Assembly (NCBI GenBank): GCA_900073065.1
Contig: FJOG01000064.1
Coordinates: 1,930-65,929 of the forward strand
DNA: 64,000 nucleotides
Origin: Phialocephala subalpina
Taxonomy: Eukaryota > Ascomycota > Leotiomycetes > Helotiales > Mollisiaceae
Direction of reading: 5' to 3'
The notes below the pieces were generated by a model. It was not told the DNA's origin. It was given only the letters and a program-made list of their open reading frames with translations, and made no database searches. The translations under genes and the position numbers were made by a program. Shown piece by piece: positions 19,690 through 33,136 of the stretch. The stretch's first letter is position 1. Each line of letters starts with the position of its first letter.

Positions 19690-21247
19690 CTAGACTGCGG
19701 GTTTTTCAAGCGAAGGAAGTAAAGCCTCCAAAGCCCTCGCGCTTCCTTCGCTGCTTAAAATAACGGCGCCGGCTCGAGCTGTGGAGAGATAGCTGAGTTC
19801 ACTCTCATGTCCCTGCCCACCCTCCGTCACATCATTCAACCTCATCTCGTCAACCAACCTCCCCGCAACCCCACAAACAATCCCCGTACTCTCCAACGGT
19901 AAATCCACCAAATCGAGAAAAATCGGAATCAAATCCCCTTCTGTGTCGCCCGCTATACTGTTCCCAAACAACCACAGGAGACTCTTATCGATCAACAAAC
20001 TCGGAGCATCTTCTTGCGCTAACGTCAAGGAGAGGAATCTCGGTTGTTGAGTGAGGGCTGAGACGAGACCAACGTAGAGTTTCGGATCAATGTTGTCGAG
20101 CCAGGAACGTTCGTGGGCGTGGCCGTTTCCGTTTAAACCGCCACTCCCATATCCCAAATCACCGCCCAGATTCTCTTTCCCAGAACATTGAACAAGATGA
20201 AGATCAGGCTCTACCCAAGGAACCACATTCTTTTTCTTCAACTGGCTGAATGTGCGAATCTGTAACTCGGCAACATTACTCGGCGGTGGAGTCGAAGGAG
20301 GATCTGAACTCGTCGAACTTGGGATGCGGGAATGAGACATTGGGGTAGGCGCTACGTACGCTGAATCATTCTCGCTGAATTCGAACCCCCGAGCCAAGAG
20401 AGCGGAACCGACAGTCGATCGGTCTTTGGAGGGAACGAGGATAAAGTCCGTGTAGTAGGTTGTTATGAAGAATATCGGAATCCCAGCCATAGCCAGCGGA
20501 GCCGTTAAATCCATAACCCTTTGTCCTGCTTCCATTCCTGCACTAGACACCGAGAAAACTATGTATGTATCTTTTGATATTTGGCATTGTGATCGAGATT
20601 CTTTGGGAAGACGGTTTATGACGGGTTCAAAGACGTGGCGGGCCCATGAGGTGTGGCATACGATTGAGCATTCGATTGGTGTGACGCTGATGTTTAGAAA
20701 GCCGTGTTTGTTGTCTATTGAGAGGCCTTCGAGTAGGGCTTCAGGTTCATTGTCGTTTGTGGGCCCGCCGTGGGGGAGGAGGACTCGAAGGATGGGTTGG
20801 AGGAGGGAGGAGTAGAGGGAGAGGGGGATGTGTATGAGGCTGAATTGTCCCTCCTGTGAAGTTTGATTGTCAGTGAAGTCGAGGATGGGACGAATTTGTG
20901 TGTTGTCTGATGGAGAGAACATAGATGAAGAGGCGCCATAGAGGCGAGGATGGGTGCATATATGCAAGTGATGGAGTAGGATGAGACATTCGAGGTGGAG
21001 GTGTGTGAACAGAGACATTGTCTATCCTCTTTCTCACATGGCCGGCTCAGACATTTCGTAGTCTCTACTCGACGCAGCCTTGTCTGTACAAAGAGGGTGA
21101 CCATTCCTTGAAACTTTCCAGTTCAGGACCGGGACAAGTTCGAGTACATGAAACCACTTCGAAGTTCAGAAACCAAAGCTCGGGCAAAAAGACAAGAATA
21201 AAAGAGAAAGAGTAAGATCTTACAATGAAGGATATTTGTGCGTTCAT
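19690..21247 (-). CDS. CASTOR-like ACT-domain protein (putative cytosolic arginine sensor)
   Basis: The best model joins an 8-codon first exon (21247-21224, MNAQISFI, donor GTAAGATC) to 20853-19690 (acceptor cacag), giving EGQFSLIHIPLSLYSSLLQP and 395 residues. The frame is also open upstream of 20853, but MNAQISFI-EGQFSLIHIPL fits the conserved start of the family much better. VSSAGMEAGQRVMDLTAPLA and GIPIFFITTYYTDFILVP form the core ACT repeat that in human CASTOR1 binds arginine. ELSYLSTARAGAVILS near the C-terminus is the second ACT region. Between them is a fungal insertion rich in Ser/Pro and Gly/Asn. In animals this protein signals arginine to TORC1 through GATOR2; whether the fungal form does so is inference. 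The 370-nt intron is long for this window. Confidence 0.72.
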
Positions 21248-24200
21248 GTTGGTGGTCTCTATATGCCCAAATCGGCTGCTTTCCGAGCCAGATGACTAGG
21301 GTCCTATGCAGCCTGACCTTCAAAAAGAAACAGTGCCTTGCAGCCACCCGAACCAGAACGGCGCGCTGAATCGACGTCAAGACTTCTACCGTCTTTCCCG
21401 TAGTGACGAAAGAAGATGAGATCGGTGGGATTGGGAAATGTCGAACGACCAGGTGCAGGCTGTATGGAGATGTTTTTTGGGCGTGGGAGAGACAGCTGCT
21501 CGATCAAGCTTCATCGGCGGGGTAATCAACCAGGACCGTAAAGGTGTGCTTCGAGATGGGCGCTTCTCAGCTGATACAGTCAGTTCCCCCAATTGCTCGT
21601 ACGGGATGAGCAATCCCCACGCGCACGAGACAGAAAGAAGATGCAGGTGCAGCTTTGTCTCAACTCAGCTTATTTTCGGACTCGATGTATAAGATGGGGG
21701 GTTAGCTGAGCTTCTTATTCTTGCCGACTCGCGATGCACAGAAAGAGTTCAGGGTCGAAGATTGCGGCTAGCCTGATGCTGTGCGTCGTGCATGAAAATG
21801 GCCTCGAATCGTGCGTTGAAAGCAAGCCACCGATGTGGGGGTCCTCTCACAGAGTGTCAATTCCTGATGAACGCCCTGGTTCTTGTGATCGCGGGGTCGG
21901 AAGGCTGCCAGGGGAACGCCTGACGTGCTTCTGAGTCTGGTTGTCATGCAGATTGATGCCGAAGAATGTCGAGGGGTGGTTGGGTAATTTGGGAGGAAAG
22001 ATGAAAGGATTGAAAAGAAGTTTGCGACGAGATTGTGGAGTTGTTGTTGTTGAAAAATAGTCAGCTTTTAGGACCCCTCAGATAGTGCCTCACTATCGTG
22101 ATAGTGGCCAACGCTGTCGCATCGCCTAACGCGGGCAGATCCGCTTGTGAGTGAAAAGATCAACTTTGCGATCAGGTTTGCACAATTACTCGCATAATAA
22201 AGGCAGCTTTAACTTCTCAGGAAGGTCTGGTTTGTGTGGTTATTCGCGGGCCGATCGTACGTGGTGGGCCAGCGCAGAAGCTGCATCAGATAGGGAATCA
22301 TCGTGAAAAGTGGGATTGGGGAATTGCTTGCCATATGCATATCCAAATACCGTCGTCAAAGGCGCTTCAGGGATTCAGGGTAACCTCGCGGGCTTTCGTG
22401 GCCTTACTAGTATGGACCCTTGAAATATGCAAGATGATGATATGGTTAACCCTTCTCGTGCCACGGCATTCTTTGACGACTTGTTCCGACTTGACTTGTG
22501 GGCTTGGCTCGTGGAACTTGTGACGTATTAGGCGCTGAGTTGTTGTAGCACTGTGATACTGCGTTGATTGAGAATCTTCCCACGATACTTGAACAGGTAG
22601 CAGGCGACCCGTGAATCGATAGCCTGACGCTGTCCCGCTTATTCAGCGTTCCTTCGAGTCCACCCCTCGCCCGGGTATTTGGGAGTCATCAAAGTCTGTT
22701 GCTGAGGTGCATATTTGCACAACAGTGGTCCGCGTGGATTGTGGGGGATTTGTTTCGGGTATTGAGCTCGTTCAGCGCTGTTCTGTGATACAGGACGTCA
22801 CTTATTGGAGTAACACCAAGGTGCATTGTATCCAACGTCCATGGCGAGGCTGGGGCTAAGAAGAAAGAGACGAGAGGAATACCAAAATGTAATCAAGATG
22901 TCCCGCAACCAATACCACGTTGAGCTAGCGGCTGCCCTCCATATCCAAGAAATGGAATTATTTCGAGATGGATAGGCACATAAAATCAATGTCCTCGTGT
23001 ATGATAGGACTTGACGAGGTATGCTGGAAGGAATGTTCTGAGAATCTGACCGTTACTAACTCCAAATGTCTCAAGTGCAATCCTCCAGAATCATCAACTC
23101 AGCAAAATCCAGCCGCTATTGAACGGACGCCTGCGACGATCATCATCGCGTCCCGCTCTAGAGATCTAAGCCGACAGAAAAAGAAAAGAAGAAAACACTT
23201 CCCCCGGAGGTTCGTCATCGAAAGTCTCCTGATATCGAGCACTGGACTCGCCATCTTTTCATTCTCATGCCCCATACATGAGCCTTGTAAGGCCCCCTTG
23301 CGAGACTCATAAGCCACTTAGCTTAACGACAATATTCTAGTGACGGGATGAACGAAACGGCAGAGGTGAAGATTCGAGAGAGTCGAGGAAATTTCTTCGA
23401 GATTGGTGTGAAGGAGTATTTCTGAAAGGAGCGAGCAAAACTCTGACGTGTTTGGCAGGTGGAGTGATTCTGGCAGACCAACCCCGAAAAGCGCTTTCCT
23501 CTGCAAAATATTGCCCGTCTTCAGTATCATCCTTATCTTCCCATAGTCTTGACTCAAGTGTGTCGTAGTCTAGGTTATTTTCAGGTTAATCAATCATAAA
23601 GACTGCTGCAAATTCCACAAAAGCAACTTCGATGTATCGTGTGTTTTCGTTTGGCAAATGGCCCCGATGTAGAGAGCGCTTCAATCCATCCTGCCACGGC
23701 TTCTCCCAGCGTCTGCAATTCTTCGAGGTCGTGTCATTTTTGTATCGAGGTGTTGATGGTTGGCGTCCGAAGGCAAAAGGAAGAAGGCAGCAGCTAGTCT
23801 AGAATCTAGGTGCTTTTTTATACTACCGCCCAAATCAGGATAGCTACCAGGCCAATAAGCCAATCAGCGAGCGAGGAGGTTGATCGTCATTGGTCAAACG
23901 CGCTTTGGCTATCCTTACGACGACACCTCGAGATTTCGCGACTTCATATCAAACATCATTTTATATCTTTCTCTCTTCCTCAGCCACCCTCTGACACCCA
24001 ATGCATTGAACATCGGCCGCTACAATCTAATATTCTATTCTCACCCCCGAGATCTTTGACAGATCAATCACGACAATCGGAGTGGTTCGTGCCGGCATTG
24101 GATGAAACACACCTCCGACCAACATCCCTACAGACCACGACTAAGCTTTGGAGCTTAGGAACGTATCATGCTTGGACATCTCTTATTTCTGATGGTGTAA

Positions 24201-24310
24201 AGACATCTTGTACTGATAAGCAGCGTAACGATTTCATCTCTCTGATAGATATAGACTTTCGACGTCCTGGATGTTCTCGATACAAGGTTCTCGATATTCA
24301 ATTGTTCGAA
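21248..24310. other. Long gene-free stretch
   Basis: Three kilobases without a credible gene. Open frames are short and mutually overlapping shadows without domain-like patterns or splice continuation. The last 500 bp (from about 23800) are free of stops in the sedolisin frame and likely form its promoter and 5' leader. Decayed sequence is possible but no parent gene is recognisable. Confidence 0.35.
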
Positions 24311-26426
24311 ATGGTGTCATATATCTTCCGTGATGCCTTGATGGCATTTCTTGCATGTGCAGGCACAGTCTCAGGATCTCCTTCTCAGCGTCGAGCAGAC
24401 TATGCAGTCAAGGACAGACATGTTGTACCACGGTCGTGGACTCGAGTTGGACCGGCTCCTTCTCAGCACAAGCTTCAGCTCCAGATAGGGGTGAAGCAGG
24501 GAAACTTCAATGAGCTCGAACGCCATTTGTACGAAGGTAATGTTCACAAACATCCACGCAGTCACATGACTGTGCGCAGGACTGTCCTGTGCAAGACCAA
24601 TGCTAATACTTTCACTAGTCTCTGATCCCTTTCATCCTCGATACGGCCAGCATCTCTCAAAAGCTGAGGTGAACGAGCTCATCAAACCTTCAGATGACAC
24701 CCTGTCTCAGGTTCACGACTGGTTGTGTGGAAACGGAGTCAATGAAGAAGACCTCCAATACAGTCATGCAAAGGATTGGATCAAAGTCACCCTTCCTGTT
24801 TCGACAGTGGAACGTCTCCTTGATACCCAGTATTCTGTATTCCAACATAAGGATGGATCCCACGTGGTACGAACGCCAGAATGGTCGCTTCCTATGCACT
24901 TGCATGAGCACATCGAGACCATTCAACCGACGAACTCTTTCTTCCAGCCAAGAGCTAAACGAACGACGCTCATGAGACTCCCAAATGTAGAGGAAGTTCA
25001 AGGGGATGTGGATCCAGTTGGAACTCAGAGCAAAGCGACAGTCGAACAAGCTTGCAATGTGACCAATGTCACTCCCACATGCTTGCGTACTCTTTACGGT
25101 CAGTCACAACCATCGGAAGACTCCAGTTCCACATACTAATATATCTTAGGTACCATTGACTACACTGTCAAGTCTGCTGGAAAGAATCAGATCGGCTTGA
25201 CCAATTATCTTTCCGAGGCGAACAATCGCTCCGATGTCAATATCTTCCTGCAACGATTCCGACCGGAAGCAGCTGGAGCAGCATTCAACTTCACTGTTCA
25301 AACTATTGCCAACGGTGACAATCAACAGACTCCCAATAATGCAACTCAGAACGCTGCTGGAAAAGATCTCGAAGGCAATCTTGATGCCGAAACTATTCTT
25401 GGAATCACATTCCCCACCCCGCTCACAACCTACAACACAGGTGGCTCGCCTCCCTTTACGCCTGATCTTCTGACTCCGACGAACACAAACGAGCCTTATC
25501 TCGATTGGCTCAACTATGTCTTGGCATTGAACAGCACTCCTCAGGTCATCAGCACATCCTATGGTGATGACGAACAGTCTGTTCCGCAGGCCTTCGCCAC
25601 GTCTGTCTGCAATGGTTTCGCACAGCTCGGAGCAAGAGGGGTCACTCTTCTCTTCTCTAGTGGTGATAATGGCGTCGGGCCGGAGGCAGACTGTTTCACC
25701 AACGATGGCAAGAACACAAGCTCATTCTTGCCTGCTTTCCCGGCTAGCTGCCCATACGTCACGACAGTGGGAGGAACCAAGAATGTCTCACCTGAGATCG
25801 TAGCTTTCGACGCTGCCAATGGCTTTTCGAGCGGTGGGGGTTTCAGCAACTACTTTGCTAGACCTTCGTACCAGGACAAGGTGGTGTCAGCGTATGTTAC
25901 CAGTCTAGGTACCCAGTTCCAAGGTCTTTACAACACGTCTGGCCGTGGGTACCCCGATATTGCAGCGCAAGGGTTCCGCTTTGCCACAATTTGGAACGGA
26001 AGCTTGACCTTCCTCGATGGAACAAGGTATGCCTGACTTTCCCCCGCGGTGATACAATGATTAGGGGTTGTGTCGTGACGCTAACATTTTCAATAGCGCT
26101 TCTTCACCAACTGCAGCTTCCGTCATCTCCCTCGTCAACGACGCCTTACTCGCAGCGGGTAAACCTGTATTAGGCTTCATGAATCCTTGGCTCTACTCAG
26201 TCGGCAACACCGCTTTCACCGACATTACGAATGGCTCTGCAATCGGTTGCAACACAACGGGATTCCCTGCCAAGGAAGGATGGGATGCGGTCACAGGCTT
26301 CGGGACCCCTGTAAGTCTAACTTCATCCAAAGTCCAGGAAGGCAATGATATTCAAAATTGCTGACGGTCTGACAGTATTTCCCCAAACTTCAATCTGTGG
26401 CTCTGAGTAATGGAATGTTTAGGTAG
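24311..26426 (+). CDS. Secreted sedolisin (S53 tripeptidyl-peptidase-type protease)
   Basis: Five exons (24311-24536, 24619-25098, 25150-26026, 26097-26310, 26376-26426) give 615 residues. MVSYIFRDALMAFLACAGTVSG is a signal peptide. A prosegment follows with the family words SDPFHPRYGQHLSKAEVNEL and YSVFQHKDGSHVVRT, then the propeptide junction and LYGTIDYT. The catalytic Glu/Asp pair lies in LEGNLDAETILGI (about E310 and D314). The SSGDNGVGPE segment carries the oxyanion Asp. The nucleophile Ser (about 528) is rebuilt across the third intron: exon 3 ends AG and exon 4 begins C, giving GTSASSPTAAS. GFMNPWLY and NTTGFPAKEGWDAVTGFGTP are the C-terminal calcium-site region. It would act extracellularly at acidic pH. 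Confidence 0.92.
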
Positions 26427-26633
26427 GAAGTACCTACCTCTTTGTGTGTTATCATGAATTAACGAGTGTTCTTTCATGTCCAGTTCTGATCCTAGGAATG
26501 TCCCGACAAGTATAATTGTACTATTAGTAGTATCGTTAATGATATCTTTATGACCTCTCTAATCTATGCTCATCTGATCTAATCTTACCCTTCGCTAATG
26601 CCAAGTTCATTCTATTTGTGGGTCTCGACAGAT

Positions 26634-28528
26634 CTATTTCCTCCCCATGGCCATCTCCACCAACTCCAATATCTTCAAACACTTCTCATCCTCAAACCTC
26701 CTCGTAACAATCTGCAAACTAACTGGCGCATCAACATACTTCTCCGGACTATAAAGTTCATGATTAAACCTATCCTGTTCGTTCTTCGGCACATAACTCT
26801 CATCCTTCTTATCCAGTTCTTGGTCCACAGTCGTGACGGGAAACACTGCACCTGGATACTCGAGTAAGTTCCATTGACTGGTGTAGTTCCAGTACTTTGC
26901 GTTCCCGTGAGGAGGTGCGGGGCCGGGACCAGCGGGACAGAGGATAGCATCAACCATGTGACCATCTTCTGCTCCGGTGCTGATCCAGAGGTCGTTGTAT
27001 CGCAACCTGTACGCATTCCTCTTTATCTTGAGCTATATTTCATCTTGTCAGCATTCTCATCCTCAAAATTTCCAGCACAAGAAAGGAGACTCACATCCCA
27101 AACCTCCTCCACAGTTCGGTATTTGACGTTGTCAGATCCATGAATCAACCACTCCGTCAACGGCAACACCTCCTCCCCTCCCTCCTTAATAATACCTTCC
27201 ACTCTCCTTCCCCCGTCCTCATAATACAGCGCTTGGGCAAGATCCCAACACTCATCATGTCCCTCTGGTTTCCAGTCCACGATTTCGAATTCTGGCTTTA
27301 CACCTGTTGCGTTTGCTTTTTCCAGGCCTTCAACGACTTGTTTGAGAGCGCGGATGATGGGTGGAGAAGGTTGGACAATATTATCACTCCACATAATCGC
27401 AATCTTGATCTTACCAGGAAAGGTAACTTCGCACCATGGGATAGGAACCAGATAGTCGTCTTTTATCCAGGGAGAATAGCTCAGGTATGTTTGCATGAAG
27501 AGATCGAGGCCGGAGCGGGAGGAGGACATGGGACCTTGTGTTGCCATGATTCTGTTTCATTGTCAGCAGCTTTCTTGTTGGTGATAAGAGGAAAGAGGAA
27601 GTCACCCTTCTTGTCCCGTTATGGCGTTCTTGGAGCCTTGCTTTGCGATCCGACCTGGTGTTGGCTTGAAGCCGTAGATTCCAACATTCGCGGCTGGGCA
27701 TCTGATTGAGCCTCCTATGTCTCCTCCCATTCCCTACTCATTTCTCGTCAGCACTCCTTTCCCCCTTTCCTCATAACCACAAGGCTTACAAGCACGCTTC
27801 CTCCACAACCGATCAGAGCACTCTCTCCTCCTGAGCTGCCGCCAGGCGTGAGATCCGTATTGTAAGGATTCGTCGTAACACCATAAATATTTGTACTAGT
27901 CTCCAAATGCATCACGGCCTGCGGCTGCGTTGTACGGGCATAAAACACCGCTCCTGCTTCCCAAAGCACCTCTTGCACACTACAAGGTCCTACTTGCTCT
28001 GATCCGATCCAGGCTACAAAACCACCGTTGGTGAGAGCGTCTTTCATTCCATGATGCTCTTTTATCGAAATCGGAAGTCCATGCAGAGGTCCAGCCAGTT
28101 CTGGTAACGAATCCAAGTATTTGGCTCTCTCGATCGCCTTCTCAGGAAGAAGTTCGGTTATGCAGTTTGTCTACTTTCTCATCAACCTGCAGTCCTCTCT
28201 CTCATCCACATCAAATCTCGTGACATTTGTCAAGGTAGGAAAGTGGAGGAAGGGAGGTAGAGCGAACCAATTTCTGCGCCAACGCCGCCCTCCTCAAGAA
28301 CGCTCTCGTGACTGTCTCACAACTATACACCTTCTCTCTAATAGCTTGCAACAACTCTATCGCATCCAAACTCGTAATCCTCAACTCCTCTTCGCTCAGC
28401 ACAAACTTGGCAATCCCCGTGACATTTTTAGGAAGTGGGTTTGGGAGTTCGGGGAGCGGAGGTTCGATTCGGGAGCACGATGCGTCGCGGAAGGCGCGCT
28501 CAGAGGCGATGAGTTGGGTTGCGTTCAT
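26634..28528 (-). CDS. Amidase-signature enzyme
   Basis: Five exons on the minus strand (28528-28268, 28170-27790, 27733-27606, 27551-27095, 27032-26634) give 541 residues, normal for fungal acetamidase-like enzymes. The start MNATQLIASERAF is the first ATG of the frame. The catalytic Lys is in LPISIKEHHGMKDA, the cis-Ser in TPGGSSGGESALIG, and the nucleophilic Ser region is GMGGDIGGSIRCPAANVGIYGF formed across intron 2. Later landmarks are GPMSSSRSGLDLF and, near the end, YPGAVFPVTTVD. The family hydrolyses amides through a Ser-cisSer-Lys triad; the substrate is unknown. The gene is intact and cytosolic by appearance. It converges on the sedolisin gene with about 200 bp between their stops. 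Confidence 0.88.
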
Positions 28529-30690
28529 TTTGCCTGGGAGGGGTTTGTGTGACGTGAGATGTATGGTACGGGTATGAAGATAAGAAGTTGAAGTAGTCGT
28601 GATACAAGCGTGAGCGAAAGCCGGAGGTTGAGAGCCGCTGACGTTGAAGATGGGGGTTGCCGTTAAGTGAAGGCGTACCCGGTGCAACCGAGAAAGCCCC
28701 TTTATTGGAGCTTCGAGCTTGAATAGGCGCGCGCGAATCGGGTTGTATGAATAAACTCGATAAGAACGATGAAAAGCTTATCATAGAGTCTTATCTGAGG
28801 TTTCTGGGTGTTGCCCGTTGGGGATCCACAATTACGGCCTTGATATCGTGATATCCCATTCCTGACGAACTTTCGGGTAGCTCGCTGGAACCTCGGCTTT
28901 GAAGAATCGTTACTCGAGTGATAAATGAACTTATACTTGAGTAGGGAATCACGACTCCTGATAATCGTTCAAGAGGCTTCCAAGTTGAACTTGAAGCAAG
29001 TTTCTTGTTGGCTGATAGAAAAGGAAGGATCTACTTTCCCTCATAAAGTTAGGAAGTACGCTTGAGTCTTCAACTAATACTATCCGGAATTCGGAAAATG
29101 AAGATAGATTCTGTGGACAATGATGTTGGCGTACGGTACGTAAGAGTCAGAAATGAAAGATGCCTTCATCGTCTGATGATTCTTAAGACTTCTCCATAAT
29201 GATAATTGATCATGCTTCAATCACTCGAAGATTTGCCAGGACGGCATGAGCAAACCAAGCTCAGTGGGAGATTTGCAAACAGAAAACTTGAGAATTGTCT
29301 AGATGCAAGCCTGGACTTTCAGTCCTCAACTTGAAAGGCCAAACAACAGCAGAACAATGCAATGGCTGGCTTGCTGAAACTCGCCCAAACAAAATGGACT
29401 TTGCCACCGGCAAGATGGTTAGGATGACTTCGGTCATTGACGTCTCTAGCTGTAGGAAAGCCAATGGGATTTATCAGCTCAGTGGAGGATTCAAGGTGCA
29501 AATAGCAGCACAGAAACTCGCAAGTGACTTCACTTCCCCTCTTCAGACTTCAGTGTGAAGTTTGGATACCACAAGAACAAGTAGCCTTACCCTCAAAGGC
29601 CATCCCAAGTCACTTGACTCAACATTGAGTCAAAATTGAGGCTTTGAAGTCCAAGGAGTTAGCCTCAGTCAAGAAGACGAGAAAAACCAGCGCATCTAAC
29701 AATGCACTTGCCCTGCCTACTCACATCCCGATACACTCTAGCCGTAGCCTCACCGCTCTCACCCCAGAACCCCCTTGTGTGTAACAATGGGCTAAAATCA
29801 ATAATCCCTCCCCAGATACCCCGCTATTACCTCACACCCTCACAAACTGCCGCCATTCCCCCAATTCAGCCTCCCTCGCTCATCACCCACTCGGAACCCT
29901 TCACTCGGCTCCTAGCCGCCCGAAGCAGTGTGACGATGCCGTACGACCACGGGACCAAGCCGAACGCTCAGCTCTCAGCCCTTTCCCCAATCCCTTCCTA
30001 AACAAAATCCCTCAAACTTCAGCTCAGAATCCTTCCGCAAACATGAACCCACCCTTATCTCTCACATCTAGACCAAACCATATCACAACTCGGTAGCAAC
30101 TCTTCCTTCACGACCGGAACTCCAAAACCAGATATCCCCCCAACAAAAAAAGACTGCACTTGCATAAAAACACGAATCACATCACAGACACACGGCTGCA
30201 GAAGGGCACAAGGCTTGCTTTCAATTCCACCCATGCGCTTTTCATATTACAATAATATACAGGGTTCTCCGCTCCTTGTGCTTGGCACCGCGTGGGGGTT
30301 CGGTATCCTTGTTGAGTGAGGGACTTATGCCTTGGATGCGAGGCAGGATGGATGAGGATTTCGGGATACTGCTTTTAGAGAGACTTCGTCTCCGGGATTC
30401 TCGGTAATGTGTTCGTATAGTAGTAGCGACTTGAAGTGATGTCCCTCCCAGTGTGTAGAAAAGATGACGTAGAGCAGTTGATTGTCCCGCGTGTCTGGGA
30501 CTTTGGAAAGCAGTACAGAGCTGAATCTCGAGCAATTTTCGATGAGAGCCTTGAAAGATTACCAGTGATCATACTTGGCGCCTCAGCTATAATTTTCCTC
30601 GAATGCTCCTGCGTTTCTGGTACTTCTGGTGTGTCGGTTTTTTTTTTGAACACCTCGAGGTCCGTAGGTTTGAGGATGCTATGTGAAATT
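28529..30690. other. Long gene-free stretch
   Basis: About 2.1 kb. A promoter for the amidase should lie next to 28529. An open frame at 29702-30001 (plus) is Pro/Ser-rich and has no homology I recognise. Positions 30240-30690 are the likely 3' untranslated region of the CID-domain gene, including a T9 run near 30640. Confidence 0.35.
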
Positions 30691-32508
30691 TCACCAGCCT
30701 CGTCCTCCTCTATAGCCTCCTCTACCTCCTCGATAGTTGTTATTCCATCCATTGTTGTTGTGGTAGCCTCTTCCTCCTCCTTGCTGTTGTGGACCGGTAG
30801 GTAAGTACTGTCCTTGCTGCTGCTGCTGCCAACCTCCTGGACCGGTAGGTGGGTATTGCCCTTGCTGTTGTTGGATGTTACCTGGTGGGTTTCCGGGCGG
30901 GGGAGGGGGTGGTGGAGGTGGCCATGAACCCATTTGAGGATTCATTTGCGGATTTTGGGGATTGTATTGCATATTTGGCATCATTGGCGGTGGCGGCGGT
31001 GGCCAAGCTCCATACTGTTGTTGACTTTGACCATTGTATGGTATATTTTGCATTGGAGGAGGTGGAGGAGGTGGAAAGTTGGGATTGTATCCTTGCTGAA
31101 ACGGTGGTGGAGGTATATTTGGCATTGGAGGCCTGGGTGGGAAATCGTTGCGAGGAGCTTGAGGAGGAGGAGGCGGTTGGTTTCGAGAAGAGTACTGTTG
31201 AGGATACTGCTCTGGTCGATGAGGGCTATCGGATGCTGGCCGTGATGGCCTTGACCTCGATCTGCTCCTTGATCCTATACCTGAATGTCCGTTTCGGCGA
31301 CTGCGATCTGGAGTAGGACTTCGAGAAGAGCTGTAAGATCGCCGGCGCCGGGGAGATCTGTGTCCGTCTGATCCATCAGAGTCGCTGTAACGTCGCTTCC
31401 TCACTCCTGGACTCGAACTCCTGCTTTCACTTCTCCGTCCACGGCCATCATCGTGCCCTGGTTTCTCGCCCCTCTTCCGTCGCTTCATCTTCTCGCAGAA
31501 TGACCGAGACCAGCCGTAGTATCCTTCACCTTCGAGTACATCCCCAGTAATCTCATCAAGAATTATAGATTGTCCAAGCTCGTCAACATCCGCTGGGACT
31601 TTCTCGTCTTGTTCTGACTCTCCTCCGTAGATGATTTGCACATCGTCCAAGAGTGCCTTGACTGCCAATGCCAACCCCTCATCTGCTGGCCCTGCCACAA
31701 ATTGTAGAGGTTTGATCATGTCCGGATTTATTGGACGTGCAGAATTTGGGACAATGTGTGGCATGAGGTTTCCAGCGGGCAGGTCGAACCATGGTGTAGA
31801 GGGGTCTCCATGTGTCGCAGGCATAACGTAGGGTGTAGACTTCGCAGCTTTGGCTGTGCTTCCTTGGTCTTTCTCTGCAGATCCATTGCTTCCCTCCGTG
31901 TATGCTCCAGCTTCCGATGCATTCTTGACAGACTCACGGAGTTTATCAATGTAGTCCCTAGAATAATAGCCTTTTTCCTCCCAGATATCCAACAGATCAT
32001 GTATCTTGCGCTGATGTTTGGGACATTTCCGAAATGATGCAGCGCTTGCGAACAAGCTCATGCATACTGGTTGTACCTTGCCGCAGATCGATGCATCGTT
32101 TCCTCGATATTTCGAATGGTAAAGGACATCGTTCAGAACATATAGCAGGTGTAGGCGTTTCCGCTTGACAGACGGTTCGCGCTTCGCATTAGATGGTCCT
32201 CCAGATTCCGCAAAAGAAGATGTCAAAGCCGTCAAATATCTCACCAATGCTGAGAATCTCGCTGTTGATTGAAGATTCACCAGTATCCATTGCTTGCATT
32301 TCTATCCTCAGCCATTTAGCCATCGCGTTGACATCGCGTATAGAGTGTATGATCAAACCTGGACGTTTCCTGGGGTGCACTGGAGGACGACTGAATTGAG
32401 CAAGGAATGGAAGTGTTCGATACTTTCTCGTGGGAGAGAGGTAGGATCAGGCCGCAGCAGACCAGCCGAGAAGGAGGCCTTCGCAATGGCTAATTGATGC
32501 GACGGCAT
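30691..32508 (-). CDS. CHERP-like protein: CID domain, RS region, proline-rich tail
   Basis: Two exons (32508-32359 and 32301-30691) give 586 residues. The exon join makes NVQKCKQWILVNLQSTARFS, with LVRYLTALTSSF and KRLHLLYVLNDVLYHSKY, the helical CTD-interacting domain that binds the phosphorylated RNA polymerase II tail. Residues ~250-380 include YYGWSRSFCEKMKRRKRGEK and an Arg/Ser-rich section (RSRSRSRPSRP), pointing to nuclear pre-mRNA processing. The last 200 residues are proline, glutamine and glycine repeats ending in YRGGRGGYRGGRGW, an RGG-type RNA-binding end. The architecture matches animal CHERP without the SURP part. Function is inferred from family. The 57-nt intron has a weak donor (GTTTGA) and a CTGAG branch-like site. 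Confidence 0.78.
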
Positions 32509-33136
32509 AATAATCGAGTTATGATTGCGATCGTACGTCGATGGAGGCAAACATCTGCGATGCTCAGATGAAGAGGGGGAGGTTGTGGTTGCGGGGGAGA
32601 AGAGCTTGAGAGTGAAGAGTTCAGACACGCGACGATGCCTCGCGACAGAATTTTCAGCCTCGTCAAATTTTGGTGGTGAGGAAAAGAGCAATCAACAGAA
32701 GGCAATTGCAACAGCCACACTTTTTGTCCTGCACATAAAGCCTTGTTTTAAAATGAATCATAATACTTCAACTGCTTTATAGTGAATGATGACACAATCA
32801 CAAAGGTAATTGGGCTCATAGTCTAAGATAGAAGTCAAAAGTTCCGGCAAAGTCCTATTGCAAACTGGACATTTCTATTGACATTATTACTGCTTCCCTT
32901 GTGGTTTCTGGTTCGAGGGTCTCATCACCCCATAAAAGCTATGTCATTGGTACAGGTTCGTGAAGAAGCGCTTAATCCCAACCTTGACGCCATGAGTGGA
33001 GAGTTTTCCTTTGTAAGATAACGAGCATCTTCAATGCCAACATCCCCATAATCAACAATATATCATCACATCTTCGTGCATCCCTCGGATTGCGACTGGC
33101 AGGTCAATTTTGGAATCTATTCCTTCCTTTAGTGTC

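Noticed and set aside
20854..21018. Longer N-terminus for the CASTOR-like protein starting at 21018
   Set aside because: The sequence (MSLFTHLHLECLILLHHLHI) is unlike the family start; splicing to MNAQISFI fits better.
29702..30001. Pro/Ser-rich open frame
   Set aside because: No motif, no introns, no homology recognised; composition could arise by chance in C-rich DNA.
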